A DNA stretch of 43,593 nt from Candidatus Poribacteria bacterium (GCA_028821605.1 JAPPFM010000033.1:29916-73508); one strand, 5' to 3'; counted from the stretch's first letter, positions 33,131 through 41,767 are shown. Notes: generated by a model from the letters alone, not told the origin. Program-made: numbers and translations.

Positions 33131-33151
33131 GGGCACCTTCAATAGGTGCCC
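33131..33151 (+). terminator. Stem-loop after the sulfurtransferase
   Basis: GGGCACCT (33131-33138) pairs perfectly with AGGTGCCC (33144-33151) around TCAAT. It lies 24 bases past the TAG that ends the readthrough frame. There is no T run, so it may act as a 3' stabiliser or Rho-assisted terminator. Its place supports translation and transcription continuing to 33106. Confidence 0.5.
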
Positions 33152-33958
33152 TATAGGTTGGGTTGAACGTAGTGAAATCCAGCAGCTCCAGTGGGACGAA
33201 AGGTTTATAGAATTTACTCGCCGTAGAAAGAGTTCTTCGCCGATGTGCGCATTGTAAAGTATACTCTAAATCCCTCCTTATACATCCTTTTATTTTCTTA
33301 TACCATTTCTAATTGAATACTTTTCGATTACTAAAGTTTGGACAATTTCTGTCCATTTCATGTTGAGTTTTCAAGTATTTGTCGATTTTTCAATGAGTTT
33401 GACCCCTATTGTAACGTGAGTTTGAAAAAGTTTTAGGAATTATAGTAAAGCCCGAAAATACGTCAACATTTCATCGAGAACTCCCCATCGCAGAACCCTT
33501 CCCCGGTAGGGGCGGTTTCCCAACTGCACTCGGCACCAAGTGTACACTTAACTATGGACTTTACTATTTTTTACCGGTAAAGACGACAATGTATTTTACC
33601 AAGTTTTGTGCCAAGTCTCTAACAGCTCCGCGTCTATATCACTCCCGTTAGTCCCAAAGGTACTTTCAAGCGAAATTAGCGATTTTTATGGATATAATTC
33701 GCTTTTTCCCTGAAAATATTATATAATTCCGAGTTACATATAGTCTTTATTATTTAATATTGATTAAAAATAAAAATTAACCTATTGTAACTTAAGAAGT
33801 GTGTCAATTACCTCGTGATGGATCGCGATGACCTGTAGGAAGCAGAATATCAAATATTCACTCCACAGGTTAACGGTTGACTACGGTTCATTCTCAAACT
33901 CACGTTTATTGTAACTTAATATAGGGTGCCACCTAAAAGATTTTAAAATAAAGGTGAG
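33152..33958. other. AT-rich non-coding region with ATTGTAAC repeats
   Basis: About 0.8 kb with no credible gene. ATTGTAAC occurs at 33408, 33784 and 33908, the last two extended to ATTGTAACTTAA. AACGTGAGTTTGA (33413-33425) is repeated inverted and exact as TCAAACTCACGTT (33894-33906), bounding about 490 bp. Base composition is clearly more AT-rich than the flanking genes. Confidence 0.55.
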
Positions 33959-34069
33959 ATGATGCGAAACGGATTCATTGATGTAAACATTGACGTAGCA
34001 ATTTCCCGGGCGACTGCTGTGGGTATCTTCCAAAGCGAAGATGCACGCTGCGTCGGCAGGTTTTCACCT
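33930..34069 (+). other. Possible structured leader with alternative pairings
   Basis: AGGTGA (33952-33957) can pair with upstream CACCT (33930-33934) or with downstream TCACCT (34064-34069). ATCTTC-GAAGAT (around 34025-34042) and CTGC-GTCG-GCAG (34048-34059) form hairpins in between. I do not recognise a known riboswitch. The same stretch can also be read as a small protein, so the two interpretations compete. Confidence 0.25.
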
Positions 34070-34117
34070 AAGTGTTTAAGCAGAAAGTTAGGGTATACCC
34101 AACTACTCATAAATTAA
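33959..34117 (+). CDS. Possible small protein, 52 residues
   Basis: An ATG-ATG start with AAAGGTGAG directly upstream opens a frame beginning MMRNGFIDVNIDVAISRATA and ending near LGYTQLLIN. No domain or signal is recognised. It could be a remnant of a larger gene or a chance frame in a structured leader. The ribosome site spacing (about 3-5 bases from the end of GGTGAG) is rather short. Confidence 0.25.
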   Translation: MMRNGFIDVNIDVAISRATAVGIFQSEDARCVGRFSPKCLSRKLGYTQLLIN

Positions 34118-34306
34118 GCATTTGTATTTATAGAGCGGCATGGGCTGTTATCGGTGTGCTGCAGTCGCGCCTGCGCTCGTTCCCTTTTGCTTGGAGTGTC
34201 TCTTCGCGGGCTATTTTTATTTTCATATCGGCTTTCGGCGGGTGTGTTGTTTCCGTACCGATGTCTGACCGGTTGGTTAAAATCCTCATCACACAGGAGG
34301 ATTTAG

Positions 34307-34372
34307 ATGCATAAAAGAATGAACCCCTTTTTTCTTACAATTTTCGCGAAGGGATTGTCTCAAATTGCTTGA
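34307..34372 (+). CDS. Short leader frame, possibly the displaced start of the next gene
   Basis: AGGAGG six bases upstream and an ATG at 34307 open a 21-residue frame starting MHKRMNPFFLTIFAKG. Its TGA overlaps the next ATG (TGATG). Joined in frame by a one-base shift, the two would make one continuous export signal. It is therefore either a translation-coupled leader peptide or the 5' part of a frameshifted gene. Confidence 0.4.
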   Translation: MHKRMNPFFLTIFAKGLSQIA

Positions 34373-34794
34373 TGTTTTCCCTAATTTGTATGTTTTTATT
34401 TAGTGCTGTATTTGCACCCATCACAACAGACGAGGAGCCTCCTCCTGCGGCAGCGGAGCCTCCTCCTCGGCTTGATGAGACGGGTAATACACCCGACGCA
34501 GCCGAGCAACAGGAACCCGATAGCAACCCAGCGACTTCCACGGGGAATGGAGTCGTCGCTTCTGGTAACGCAGGTGCCATAGAAGTGACCGCTCCGATCT
34601 TATCGCGGTTAGAAGTGCGGGGTGAGAGTCGCCAATCGGTGTTCGTTGGCAAACGGATTGCCACGCCACTGGTGGTCCCGGTGTTAGATACCGATAACGC
34701 CCCGGTTGCGGATGTGCGCGTCACTTTCACTGTGGTGTCTGATAGCATGGGCACCGAGAGACCTCTGACGCGGTACGTTCAGAGTAACGCATAA
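34372..34794 (+). pseudogene. Truncated secreted protein with proline-rich linker and partial Ig-like domain
   Basis: This 140-residue frame starts with a hydrophobic signal (FSLICMFLFSAVFA), followed by a linker rich in Glu and Pro (EEPPPAAAEPPP). It ends with the first strands of a bacterial Ig-like (Big_1-type) domain: RQSVFVGKRIATPLVVPVLD and VTFTVVSD. The domain breaks off after about 45 of the usual 90 residues, and the tail SMGTERPLTRYVQSNA does not fit the fold. The only good ribosome site belongs to the short frame before it. I read it as the decayed 5' end of a larger repeat protein, but a short expressed protein cannot be excluded. The next gene begins 24 bp later with its own signal. 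Confidence 0.5.
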
Positions 34795-34818
34795 TTTTTG
34801 AAAAAGGATAACCGATTT

Positions 34819-37800
34819 ATGAGAAGAACACGCTTTTGGATATTGGCTCTTTTTTTTGCTTTAACATGCCTCTCTGTACCGACAGGTTTTGCCCAAAGTG
34901 GCGATTCCGAACCGATCGTGAAACTAATCTACTTTCTGCCACGTGGCAACACGCCTCAACCAGATATAGATACAAAGCTTGACGAGGTGTTAAAAGGTTC
35001 TCAAAAGTTTTTTGCCGACGAGATGGAACGCCACGGGTTCGGTAGGAAAACCTTTAGGTTTGAAACCGATAGACGCGGAAATGCTGTTGTGAACCATGTA
35101 AACGGGAGGTTCAGAGATGCCCATTATCTGACTGAACCTTGGGTGAAAGTCTGGAACGAAATCGAGGAACGTTTTGATAGATCACAGAATATCCATCTTG
35201 TTGTTGTAGAACTCACCGGTGAGTCTAATTTGTGCGGAGTCGGGGGTGACCGTGATGCGCTTGGCGGAGATCTGATGATGCGTGCTTCTTCCTGTTTTAA
35301 CATTCTCGTTACCTCTCATGAGCTCGGACACGCCTTTGGATTGGAACACGATTTTCACAATAACGCTTACACCATGTCTTCCGGACCCTACGACGATGAA
35401 TTGTCGCCGTGTCACGCCGAATGGTTGAACGTTCATCGCTATTTCAACAAGAGTCGAGGAAATTTCAATTCCAATACAGCGGTTGAGATGTCCCCGCCAG
35501 CGACATCCCCGCCGCATGCTATCCGCCTCCGTTTTGTGATAACCGACCCCGATGGACTTCATCAAGTACAGTTATTGATGCCAGAAAACCATTATGACCC
35601 CGTATCCAGATCGGGAACAGGTGGATTTTTGGCGTGTAAATCCTTAACAGGTCAAAGGACTACTATTGAATTTGCCACAACGAAATTAATACAGGGACCA
35701 GCGAATCGGATAATGCTTCAGGTGATGGATGTGCACGGAAACTTCACATGGCACGAGTTTCCGATCGATGTTCCCCGCCTGCTGCCGCGTAGCGAGGTTG
35801 TGTCAATACCCGATGCGAACTTGGTGGCAGTCGTAAAAGAAACCCTCGAATTGCCACTGAAAACCCCTATCACACAACTCGATATGCTGAAACTAATATC
35901 CCTTAGAGCTCCGGAACATCAGATAACCGACCTCACGGGTCTTGAACATGCGAAGAACCTAAAGTTTTTAATACTTGCGGGAAATCAGATTCGAGATGTC
36001 ACACCGCTCACAGGGTTAACGCAATTAAAAATCTTGGAGCTCCAGCAGAATCAAATCAAGGACATCACACCCCTCGCTGGATTACTACACCTAACAGACT
36101 TAGATCTTGTTAGCAATCAAATCAGCGATATTCGTCCTCTTATCGGGTTGACTCAATTGAAGTTCTTAAAGTTGGTTGACAACCCGATTCTGGATACGGG
36201 ATCGCTTCAAAGCCTATATGAAAGTAATCCGGATCTGTTATCGGATACTGCTCCGAAAATAGAGGGACCCTGGCTCTGGATAATTGTCCCAACGGACGGA
36301 AGACCAGGCGCAGAAACTGCACTTTCATGGAACGATTGGCTCGCCGCCGCCAGCAATGGCTCCGTGACAGAACAACAGATTGCCACGGAGGGCGCAACCG
36401 CTGGTGAACGCCTCCAAAACAGCGTATGGACGTTGGGGAGACTCGCACCGACAGGCGGAGATAACATCGGTAGAATGGTGAACACCATCGGCTTGGGACT
36501 GGGCACCATAGACAACCATGTTGCCTACGGGTCGATTGTTTTGGATTCATCTCGGGAACAAAACACGTGGATGTATGCCGGGAGTGATGATAACCACAAG
36601 GTCTGGCTCAATGGAGAGGTAGTCCATCAGAAACTCAATTGGAATTGGACTCCGGATTACCAGGTATCCTTCCCAGTTATCCTGAAAAAGGGAAAGAATG
36701 TATTGTTAGTTGCTGTGGACAATGCAGGCGGGGCTTGGAGTGGTTTTTTCGGGTTGAGAGGTGACGCTGTGTATAGTATTATGGGTGATACCCTACCGGA
36801 GACTGTCATTAGAGCCGATCCTGTCGAAGCGGGTTCAAAAATAGAGGGACCCTGGCTCTGGATGATCGCTCCGACGGACCCCCGAGCAGGTGCACGAGCC
36901 GCTTCATCGAAAGATTGGCTCGCAGCTGCTAGCAATGGCTCTGTGACAGAGGCACAAGTTGCCACCAACGGGGCAACTGCTGGCGAACGCGTCCAAGACA
37001 ACGTATGGACTTTGGGGAAACTCGCACCGACAGGCGGAAATAACGTCGGAGAACTGATGAATACCATCGGCTTCGGAAGGGGCTATATAGACAACCATAT
37101 TGCCTACGGGTCGATTGTTTTGGATTCACCGCGGGAACAAAACACGTGGATGTATGTCGGGAGTGATGATAATCACAAAGTCTGGCTCAATGGAGAGTTA
37201 GTCCGCGAGCGACTCGATTGGCATTGGGCACACGATTATCAAGAATCTTTCCCGGTTACGCTGAAGCAGGGAAAGAATGTGTTGCTTGTTGCTATTCAAA
37301 ATGAAGGGGGACCATGGGGCGGTTACTTTGGGTTTGAAAATGACACTGTATATAGTATCATTGAGGACGCTGTCGTGTCTGTCGCAGCAGCGAACCGTCC
37401 GGTGATGTACTGGATAGACAACGGTGCGCTCTATCGTCTCGCCGATGCGGAAGTGGAACGGATCGCTGCACGTGCGAACGATGTCGCTGTTGATACGGCG
37501 GGCAGAAAGGTCTACTGGACAGCGCAAACCGAGGCAAATGCTGGTACGATCAATAGAGCAAACCTTGATGGCACAAACGTACAGGTGCTTCGGAGCCTCC
37601 GAAGCGTGCCGTTCGGTATCGCTTATGATAATGCTAACGGTAAACTGTATCTGGCAAACAGTCAGAATAGGATCCAACGGATAAACGCCGATGGCACAGG
37701 GTTTGAATACAACTTCATTCCAAATGTGAGTGCGCCGATGAGTATCGCCGTTGTCTCGGGGAACGTCTATTGGACAGATGCAGCTGGAAACGTTCGGTAT

Positions 37801-38478
37801 GCAAACACCGAAGGCATAAAGATGGTTCGCAATATCGCGGTAGGCGCGACTACCATCGGTGGTATCGCTGTCGGCAGTAATAAAGTCTACTGGGTAGAGC
37901 AGACAGGCACTAACGGCGGCAGAGTCCGAAGCGCAAACTTCGACGGTTCTGGTGTTGAAGATGCATTCACCACGAGAGCGGTCCCCTACGGTATTGCTAT
38001 TGACACTGCAGCTGGCAAAATCTATTGGTCGGACGGCGTGGGGAATATCCAGCGAAGGAACCTTGACGGCACGGGGTACGAAGAAATCGTCTCTAACTTG
38101 ATGGCCCCGGGTGCTGTTGCGATCGGTGGTGGGGATGATGCCGCAGCAATTGCCGCCGCTCCGGCAAGGGTTGTCGCGGCACCAGACGCGAATCTCCTTC
38201 TTCCGAACTATCCGAATCCGTTTAACCCTGAAACGTGGATTCCATACCAGTTGGCGGTCGATACGCGCGTCCGTATCACGATTTACGATACACAAGGTGT
38301 CGTCGTTCGCAGATTAGAGCTTGGGCATCAGTCGGCGGGCTACTATACAAGTCGCGATCGTGCGGCGTATTGGGATGGTCGTAATGGGTTAGGTGAAAGT
38401 GTTGCGAGTGGTGCATATTTCTACCGGTTAGAGACAGAGAAAATGTCTCAGATGCGGAAGATGGTTATCCTGAAATAG
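34819..38478 (+). CDS. Large secreted modular protein: metzincin-like domain, LRRs, paired repeats, YWTD propeller, PNPFNPE C-terminal domain
   Basis: The protein has 1219 residues. A signal peptide (FWILALFFALTCLSVPTGFA-Q) is followed by a peptidase-like domain with the metzincin zinc motif HELGHAFGLEH (167-177) and a plausible Met-turn YTMSSGP. Leucine-rich repeats follow at about 350-455 (LKFLILAGNQIRDVTPL-type units). Next come two ~194-residue copies of a module opening KIEGPWLWxIxPTD and containing DDNHKVWLNGE. Then YWTD-type propeller repeats run at about 860-1115 (KVYWTAQTE, NLDGTNVQ, KIYWSDGVGN). The C-terminus (1130-1219) has NYPNPFNPETWIPYQL and ends MRKMVILK, resembling type-IX-secretion or FlgD-like sorting domains. 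It is probably exported to the cell surface. The ATG at 34819 has AAGGA upstream. Confidence 0.88.
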   Translation: MRRTRFWILALFFALTCLSVPTGFAQSGDSEPIVKLIYFLPRGNTPQPDIDTKLDEVLKGSQKFFADEMERHGFGRKTFRFETDRRGNAVVNHVNGRFRDAHYLTEPWVKVWNEIEERFDRSQNIHLVVVELTGESNLCGVGGDRDALGGDLMMRASSCFNILVTSHELGHAFGLEHDFHNNAYTMSSGPYDDELSPCHAEWLNVHRYFNKSRGNFNSNTAVEMSPPATSPPHAIRLRFVITDPDGLHQVQLLMPENHYDPVSRSGTGGFLACKSLTGQRTTIEFATTKLIQGPANRIMLQVMDVHGNFTWHEFPIDVPRLLPRSEVVSIPDANLVAVVKETLELPLKTPITQLDMLKLISLRAPEHQITDLTGLEHAKNLKFLILAGNQIRDVTPLTGLTQLKILELQQNQIKDITPLAGLLHLTDLDLVSNQISDIRPLIGLTQLKFLKLVDNPILDTGSLQSLYESNPDLLSDTAPKIEGPWLWIIVPTDGRPGAETALSWNDWLAAASNGSVTEQQIATEGATAGERLQNSVWTLGRLAPTGGDNIGRMVNTIGLGLGTIDNHVAYGSIVLDSSREQNTWMYAGSDDNHKVWLNGEVVHQKLNWNWTPDYQVSFPVILKKGKNVLLVAVDNAGGAWSGFFGLRGDAVYSIMGDTLPETVIRADPVEAGSKIEGPWLWMIAPTDPRAGARAASSKDWLAAASNGSVTEAQVATNGATAGERVQDNVWTLGKLAPTGGNNVGELMNTIGFGRGYIDNHIAYGSIVLDSPREQNTWMYVGSDDNHKVWLNGELVRERLDWHWAHDYQESFPVTLKQGKNVLLVAIQNEGGPWGGYFGFENDTVYSIIEDAVVSVAAANRPVMYWIDNGALYRLADAEVERIAARANDVAVDTAGRKVYWTAQTEANAGTINRANLDGTNVQVLRSLRSVPFGIAYDNANGKLYLANSQNRIQRINADGTGFEYNFIPNVSAPMSIAVVSGNVYWTDAAGNVRYANTEGIKMVRNIAVGATTIGGIAVGSNKVYWVEQTGTNGGRVRSANFDGSGVEDAFTTRAVPYGIAIDTAAGKIYWSDGVGNIQRRNLDGTGYEEIVSNLMAPGAVAIGGGDDAAAIAAAPARVVAAPDANLLLPNYPNPFNPETWIPYQLAVDTRVRITIYDTQGVVVRRLELGHQSAGYYTSRDRAAYWDGRNGLGESVASGAYFYRLETEKMSQMRKMVILK
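36256..37370 (+). repeat. 582-bp in-gene tandem duplication
   Basis: Two copies of the KIEGPWLW module are offset by 582 bases (194 codons). Near-identical stretches such as ATAGAGGGACCCTGGCTCTG occur at 36258 and 36840. High DNA-level similarity suggests a fairly recent duplication. Confidence 0.8.
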
Positions 38479-38613
38479 GCAAAGGTGATTGCGGTTGTCA
38501 GGTTGGGATTGTATCTGTTGGAAAAGTGTGAGAGATATGGGAGGCTTTATTCCGATGTCACGCAACCTGAGGGAAACACCCAAGCAAAACACCTACGTCT
38601 ATATTTTTATTTT

Positions 38614-39330
38614 TCAAGTCACGTTGTTTATAACTTGGGTAATTTCAGTTGGACATTCATGTGGTAGGTAATGTCCAGCGTTGGGTATCCATACCCATCG
38701 AATATGTGGATTGGACGGAATACGTAACTTTTGTTCGGTTAAATCATTCCGTCCCATACCGCCAAAGACTTCATAGATAGGAATAGATGCGCGCTGCAAG
38801 TAGGTATGGGCATCGAAATTCTTGACAGACTCCCAGAAATCGTGCCAGACTTCGGATTGAAATTGATTTCGTGTCCCTTCAGACTTCCGCTGAATCTGTG
38901 CAATCGCGGTTTCGGACAGTGAACCGTAAAACCGTCCGGGGTCGAAAGCACTGCCTGCATTAGCAAGACTTGTCCATCCCTCCAGCAAAACAAGCCCAAC
39001 AACACAGGATGAACGCTGCGCGACCTCCATCGCCACCATGCCGCCAAGACTATGCCCAACAACCACCAATTCCTGAATTCCCAAAAAGTCTGCAAGGTAC
39101 AATACATCACCAGCAAGATCCGCCAATGTAAATGGTTGGGTAGGCACAGCACTCTGCCCATGTCCGCGAAAATCGGGAGCAATACAACGCTGCTCACTCG
39201 GCAATCTTTCAATCACCGGTGCCCAATCAGAGGCATCGCAGCCAGTTCCATGCAAGAACAGCAGAGGGCATCCCGAATTACCTGAATCAAGGTAAGCCAT
39301 CTCACCCCAATCTGTTGCGATTGTTGTCAT
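38614..39330 (-). CDS. Alpha/beta-hydrolase fold enzyme
   Basis: The 238-residue enzyme shows a complete alpha/beta-hydrolase pattern. The oxyanion loop is LFLHGTGCDASDW (27-39), followed by DFRGHGQSAVP. The nucleophile elbow is VVGHSLGGMVA. The acid is likely in VFGGMGRND, and the histidine in IPNAGHYLPHECP. No signal peptide is present. Members hydrolyse esters, amides, halides or C-C bonds, and the substrate cannot be chosen here. It shares a strand with the amidohydrolase 42 bp upstream, so the two may be co-transcribed. Ribosome site unclear. Confidence 0.88.
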   Translation of the reverse strand: MTTIATDWGEMAYLDSGNSGCPLLFLHGTGCDASDWAPVIERLPSEQRCIAPDFRGHGQSAVPTQPFTLADLAGDVLYLADFLGIQELVVVGHSLGGMVAMEVAQRSSCVVGLVLLEGWTSLANAGSAFDPGRFYGSLSETAIAQIQRKSEGTRNQFQSEVWHDFWESVKNFDAHTYLQRASIPIYEVFGGMGRNDLTEQKLRIPSNPHIRWVWIPNAGHYLPHECPTEITQVINNVT

Positions 39331-39372
39331 AGTCGCGTTTTTCCAACGGGGTTCTTTCTACAAAGAGATATT

Positions 39373-40218
39373 CTACGTCGCCAAATTCCAGATGTGCGCG
39401 GCAGTCCCACCCAAGATTCGTTCTCGGTCAGCATCTGTAAGGAATGGAAGCCCTTCGCGGATGAGTTGGAGTTCCTGTTCTAAAGATGGCCAGTTGTGCT
39501 TTTGCCGATGGTGTCCGGGGTAACCTGTGCCCCAGACCGTCCGCGCCGACCCGAAAACTGAGAGCAATTTTTCAATGAACGAATGTACATCCCTGTACGG
39601 GAAATCCTGGTGAGAACGTCCAGCAACATCTGACAGTTTGAAGTGAACATTATCGTATTGGGCAAGTTCCACAATCGGTTGAAACGCCGCAGGGTCCGCC
39701 TCTACCTGCGGGTAACCCATGTGATCAAGAATCAGTTTCAGATGCGGGTACTGCTGTGCGATAACAGCGACTTGATCGGCAAACTCAGCACGCAGATGAA
39801 ACTGGATGACTGCGTCCAGTGCCGCAATCTCTTCCCACATCGGTCCGTTCTGTTGGGTGAGCAATATCTTTTCATCGGGGTAGTACATTGGATGGAACCG
39901 AAAGCCTACCAAACCCCGTTCCCTTATCCAATAACGGACGTGATCGGCGTTATCTGGGTCCTGTGGATCGATTAAGCCGTGTCCAATAAACCGGTCTGGA
40001 AAACGCTCTACGGAATCCGCAATATAGCCATTATCCCAAGTAGACCAACTCGTTTGAACCAACACAGTCCAGTCAACACCGTGCTCATCCATTTCCGCCA
40101 AGAGTTCATCAGCGGTCCCCGGTTCATCTGGATAGGAATTCCAACTCGGTGCGGTGGGACCGACAGGATATTTCGGGGGATCTATTTCCCAAACATGAAC
40201 ATGCGTGTCTACAACCAT
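39373..40218 (-). CDS. Amidohydrolase-2 family metal-dependent hydrolase
   Basis: The 281-residue protein is a TIM-barrel amidohydrolase. The metal motif DTHVHVWEI is at residues 4-12. Further family positions are FRFHPMYYP, IQFHLRAEFAD and LILDHMGYPQ. The segment that usually reads WGTDYP is WGTGYPGHHRQ (GGT codon), so the catalytic aspartate position is Gly. I chose the ATG at 40218 with GAGGAG six bases before it. An in-frame extension to 40356 translates only repeat DNA (DIERWKDGRKGRMED). The start lies 20 bp from a miniature inverted-repeat element. Members include lactonases, decarboxylases and amidases; activity here is uncertain. Confidence 0.85.
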   Translation of the reverse strand: MVVDTHVHVWEIDPPKYPVGPTAPSWNSYPDEPGTADELLAEMDEHGVDWTVLVQTSWSTWDNGYIADSVERFPDRFIGHGLIDPQDPDNADHVRYWIRERGLVGFRFHPMYYPDEKILLTQQNGPMWEEIAALDAVIQFHLRAEFADQVAVIAQQYPHLKLILDHMGYPQVEADPAAFQPIVELAQYDNVHFKLSDVAGRSHQDFPYRDVHSFIEKLLSVFGSARTVWGTGYPGHHRQKHNWPSLEQELQLIREGLPFLTDADRERILGGTAAHIWNLAT

Positions 40219-40238
40219 GGAAAACTCCTCAACGCTAT

Positions 40239-40373
40239 TAGGACTTACGCAAAATCCCTTAGTTTCTTGCGGGATCGGAAGATTGGAAGGGTGGAAGCGT
40301 GGAGGCAGGTCTTCCATCCTTCCCTTCCTTCCGTCCTTCCACCGTTCAATATCCACGTTGTACGTAAGTCCTA
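40239..40373. mobile_element. Miniature inverted-repeat element with purine-rich core
   Basis: TAGGACTTACGCA (40239-40251) and TACGTAAGTCCTA (40361-40373) are terminal inverted repeats (12 of 13). The interior is a GGAAGATTGGAAGGGTGG / CTTCCATCCTTCC polypurine repeat like those at 3521 and 16483. A stray half terminus, TGCGTAAGTCTTG, follows at 40388. Confidence 0.65.
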
Positions 40374-40407
40374 TTCTTATTTTGTGCTGCGTAAGTCTTG
40401 TCTATAT

Positions 40408-41610
40408 CTAAAATAGGAACTGAGCATCGACCGCTTCGCCAGCCTGCAACGTTACACCGGATGGAATCGTGATTAAGCCGTTCGCCAACACAAGTGAGTG
40501 CAAAATACCAGAACCCTGTGGACCCGTTGTTTCAGCAGTATATTGACTATCAGACTCTTTGAGAATTGCGCGCATATAATTAACGCGTCCGTCTCTGTTG
40601 GTAACGGGTTCGGCTAAGGTGGCTTTGAAGGTCGGACGCAATAATTCTGTACGTCCTGCCATTTTGAGGAGCGCGGGTCTGACAAAAAGTTCAAACACAA
40701 CCAGTGAAGAAACTGGATTGCCGGGCAATCCGAAGATAGGTTTTCCGTCTGCTATACCGTAAGCCTGAGGTTTTCCGGGCTTCATCGCGACGCGCCAAAA
40801 GTTAATTTCGCCTAATCTCTCCAATACACTTTTCACAAAGTCGTGCTCGCCTACAGAGACACCACCACTGGTAATCAGCGCATCAGCACTTGCGAGCGCG
40901 TGCCGAAAGATGCGCTCTATTTCTGGTTCATCGTCAGGCGCGATTCCCATATCAATCGGTATGCCGCCCGCTTCCTCGACCTGTGCATAGAGACCATAAC
41001 GGTTGCTCTCTCGAATTTTTCCCGGTTCAAGCGGGTCACCGAGTAGCAGGAGTTCATCCCCCGTCGAAACAATCGCAACGGTGGGTTTACGATAGACTGT
41101 AACCTCTGGGCGATTAAGGGAGGCGAGCATTGAAATTTCCGGTGGACGTAGGTATTTCCCTTTTCCCATGACCTGCTGTCCCTCCGCGACACTCTCACCC
41201 GTGAAACGGACGTTCCCAGTTTTGTCAATACTCTCAAAAATTTTGACTTCATCTCCGTCTTGCTGAGTCACCTCTTGCATCACAACCGCATCGGCACCTT
41301 CCGGCATCATGGCACCTGTCATGATACGCGACGCTTGCCCGGCTGCGACCTGTTGTGTTGGGGCATATCCGGCGGCTATGGTTTCTACAACCGAAAGAAC
41401 AGCAGGTTTCGCTTCGGAAGCGTTTTGAACATCTGCTGCACGAACCGCATACCCATCCATCGCTGAATTGTCGAACGGCGGAATGTTTTCTTCGGCATGC
41501 AGTGCCTCTGCGAGAACGTAGTTTGCACAACTTAGAATTTCCCGTTTTTCTGTGGGTAAAACCGGAATGGTATTTAGCATTTGTTGGCGGGCTTCTTTAA
41601 CACTTAGCAT
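40408..41610 (-). CDS. moeA: Molybdopterin molybdenumtransferase MoeA
   Basis: The 400-residue enzyme inserts molybdate into adenylylated molybdopterin to complete the molybdenum cofactor. Family features are PPFDNSAMDGYAVRAAD near residue 40, IMTGAMMPEGADAVVMQE, and STGDELLLLGDPLEPGKIRESN. The C-terminal half has TSGGVSVGEHDFVKSVLE and KPGKPQAYGIADGKPIFGLPGNPVS. Length is normal. AAGGAG lies ten bases before the ATG. No other cofactor gene or molybdoenzyme is adjacent in this window. The 3' side borders repeat DNA. Confidence 0.95.
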   Translation of the reverse strand: MLSVKEARQQMLNTIPVLPTEKREILSCANYVLAEALHAEENIPPFDNSAMDGYAVRAADVQNASEAKPAVLSVVETIAAGYAPTQQVAAGQASRIMTGAMMPEGADAVVMQEVTQQDGDEVKIFESIDKTGNVRFTGESVAEGQQVMGKGKYLRPPEISMLASLNRPEVTVYRKPTVAIVSTGDELLLLGDPLEPGKIRESNRYGLYAQVEEAGGIPIDMGIAPDDEPEIERIFRHALASADALITSGGVSVGEHDFVKSVLERLGEINFWRVAMKPGKPQAYGIADGKPIFGLPGNPVSSLVVFELFVRPALLKMAGRTELLRPTFKATLAEPVTNRDGRVNYMRAILKESDSQYTAETTGPQGSGILHSLVLANGLITIPSGVTLQAGEAVDAQFLF

Positions 41611-41767
41611 CTAATTATGTCTCCTTTGGGTAATCTCATGGTGAATATGATAAAGCATCGCGCCGATAAGTGCAAGCCTATCTTTTCTGAGAGGGTGTCA
41701 GCAGTCGGAATTCGGGGATCCCTCCTACAAGAAAACTAAATGGTTCTGGTATGATTTCCACTTTTAT

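Noticed and set aside
34072-34314. 80-residue GTG frame before the surface-protein locus
   Set aside because: No ribosome site or domain; it ends across the AGGAGG of the next frame and overlaps the better small frame at 33959.
40219-40356. 46-residue N-terminal extension of the amidohydrolase
   Set aside because: It is translated repeat DNA, and a good ribosome site precedes the ATG at 40218.
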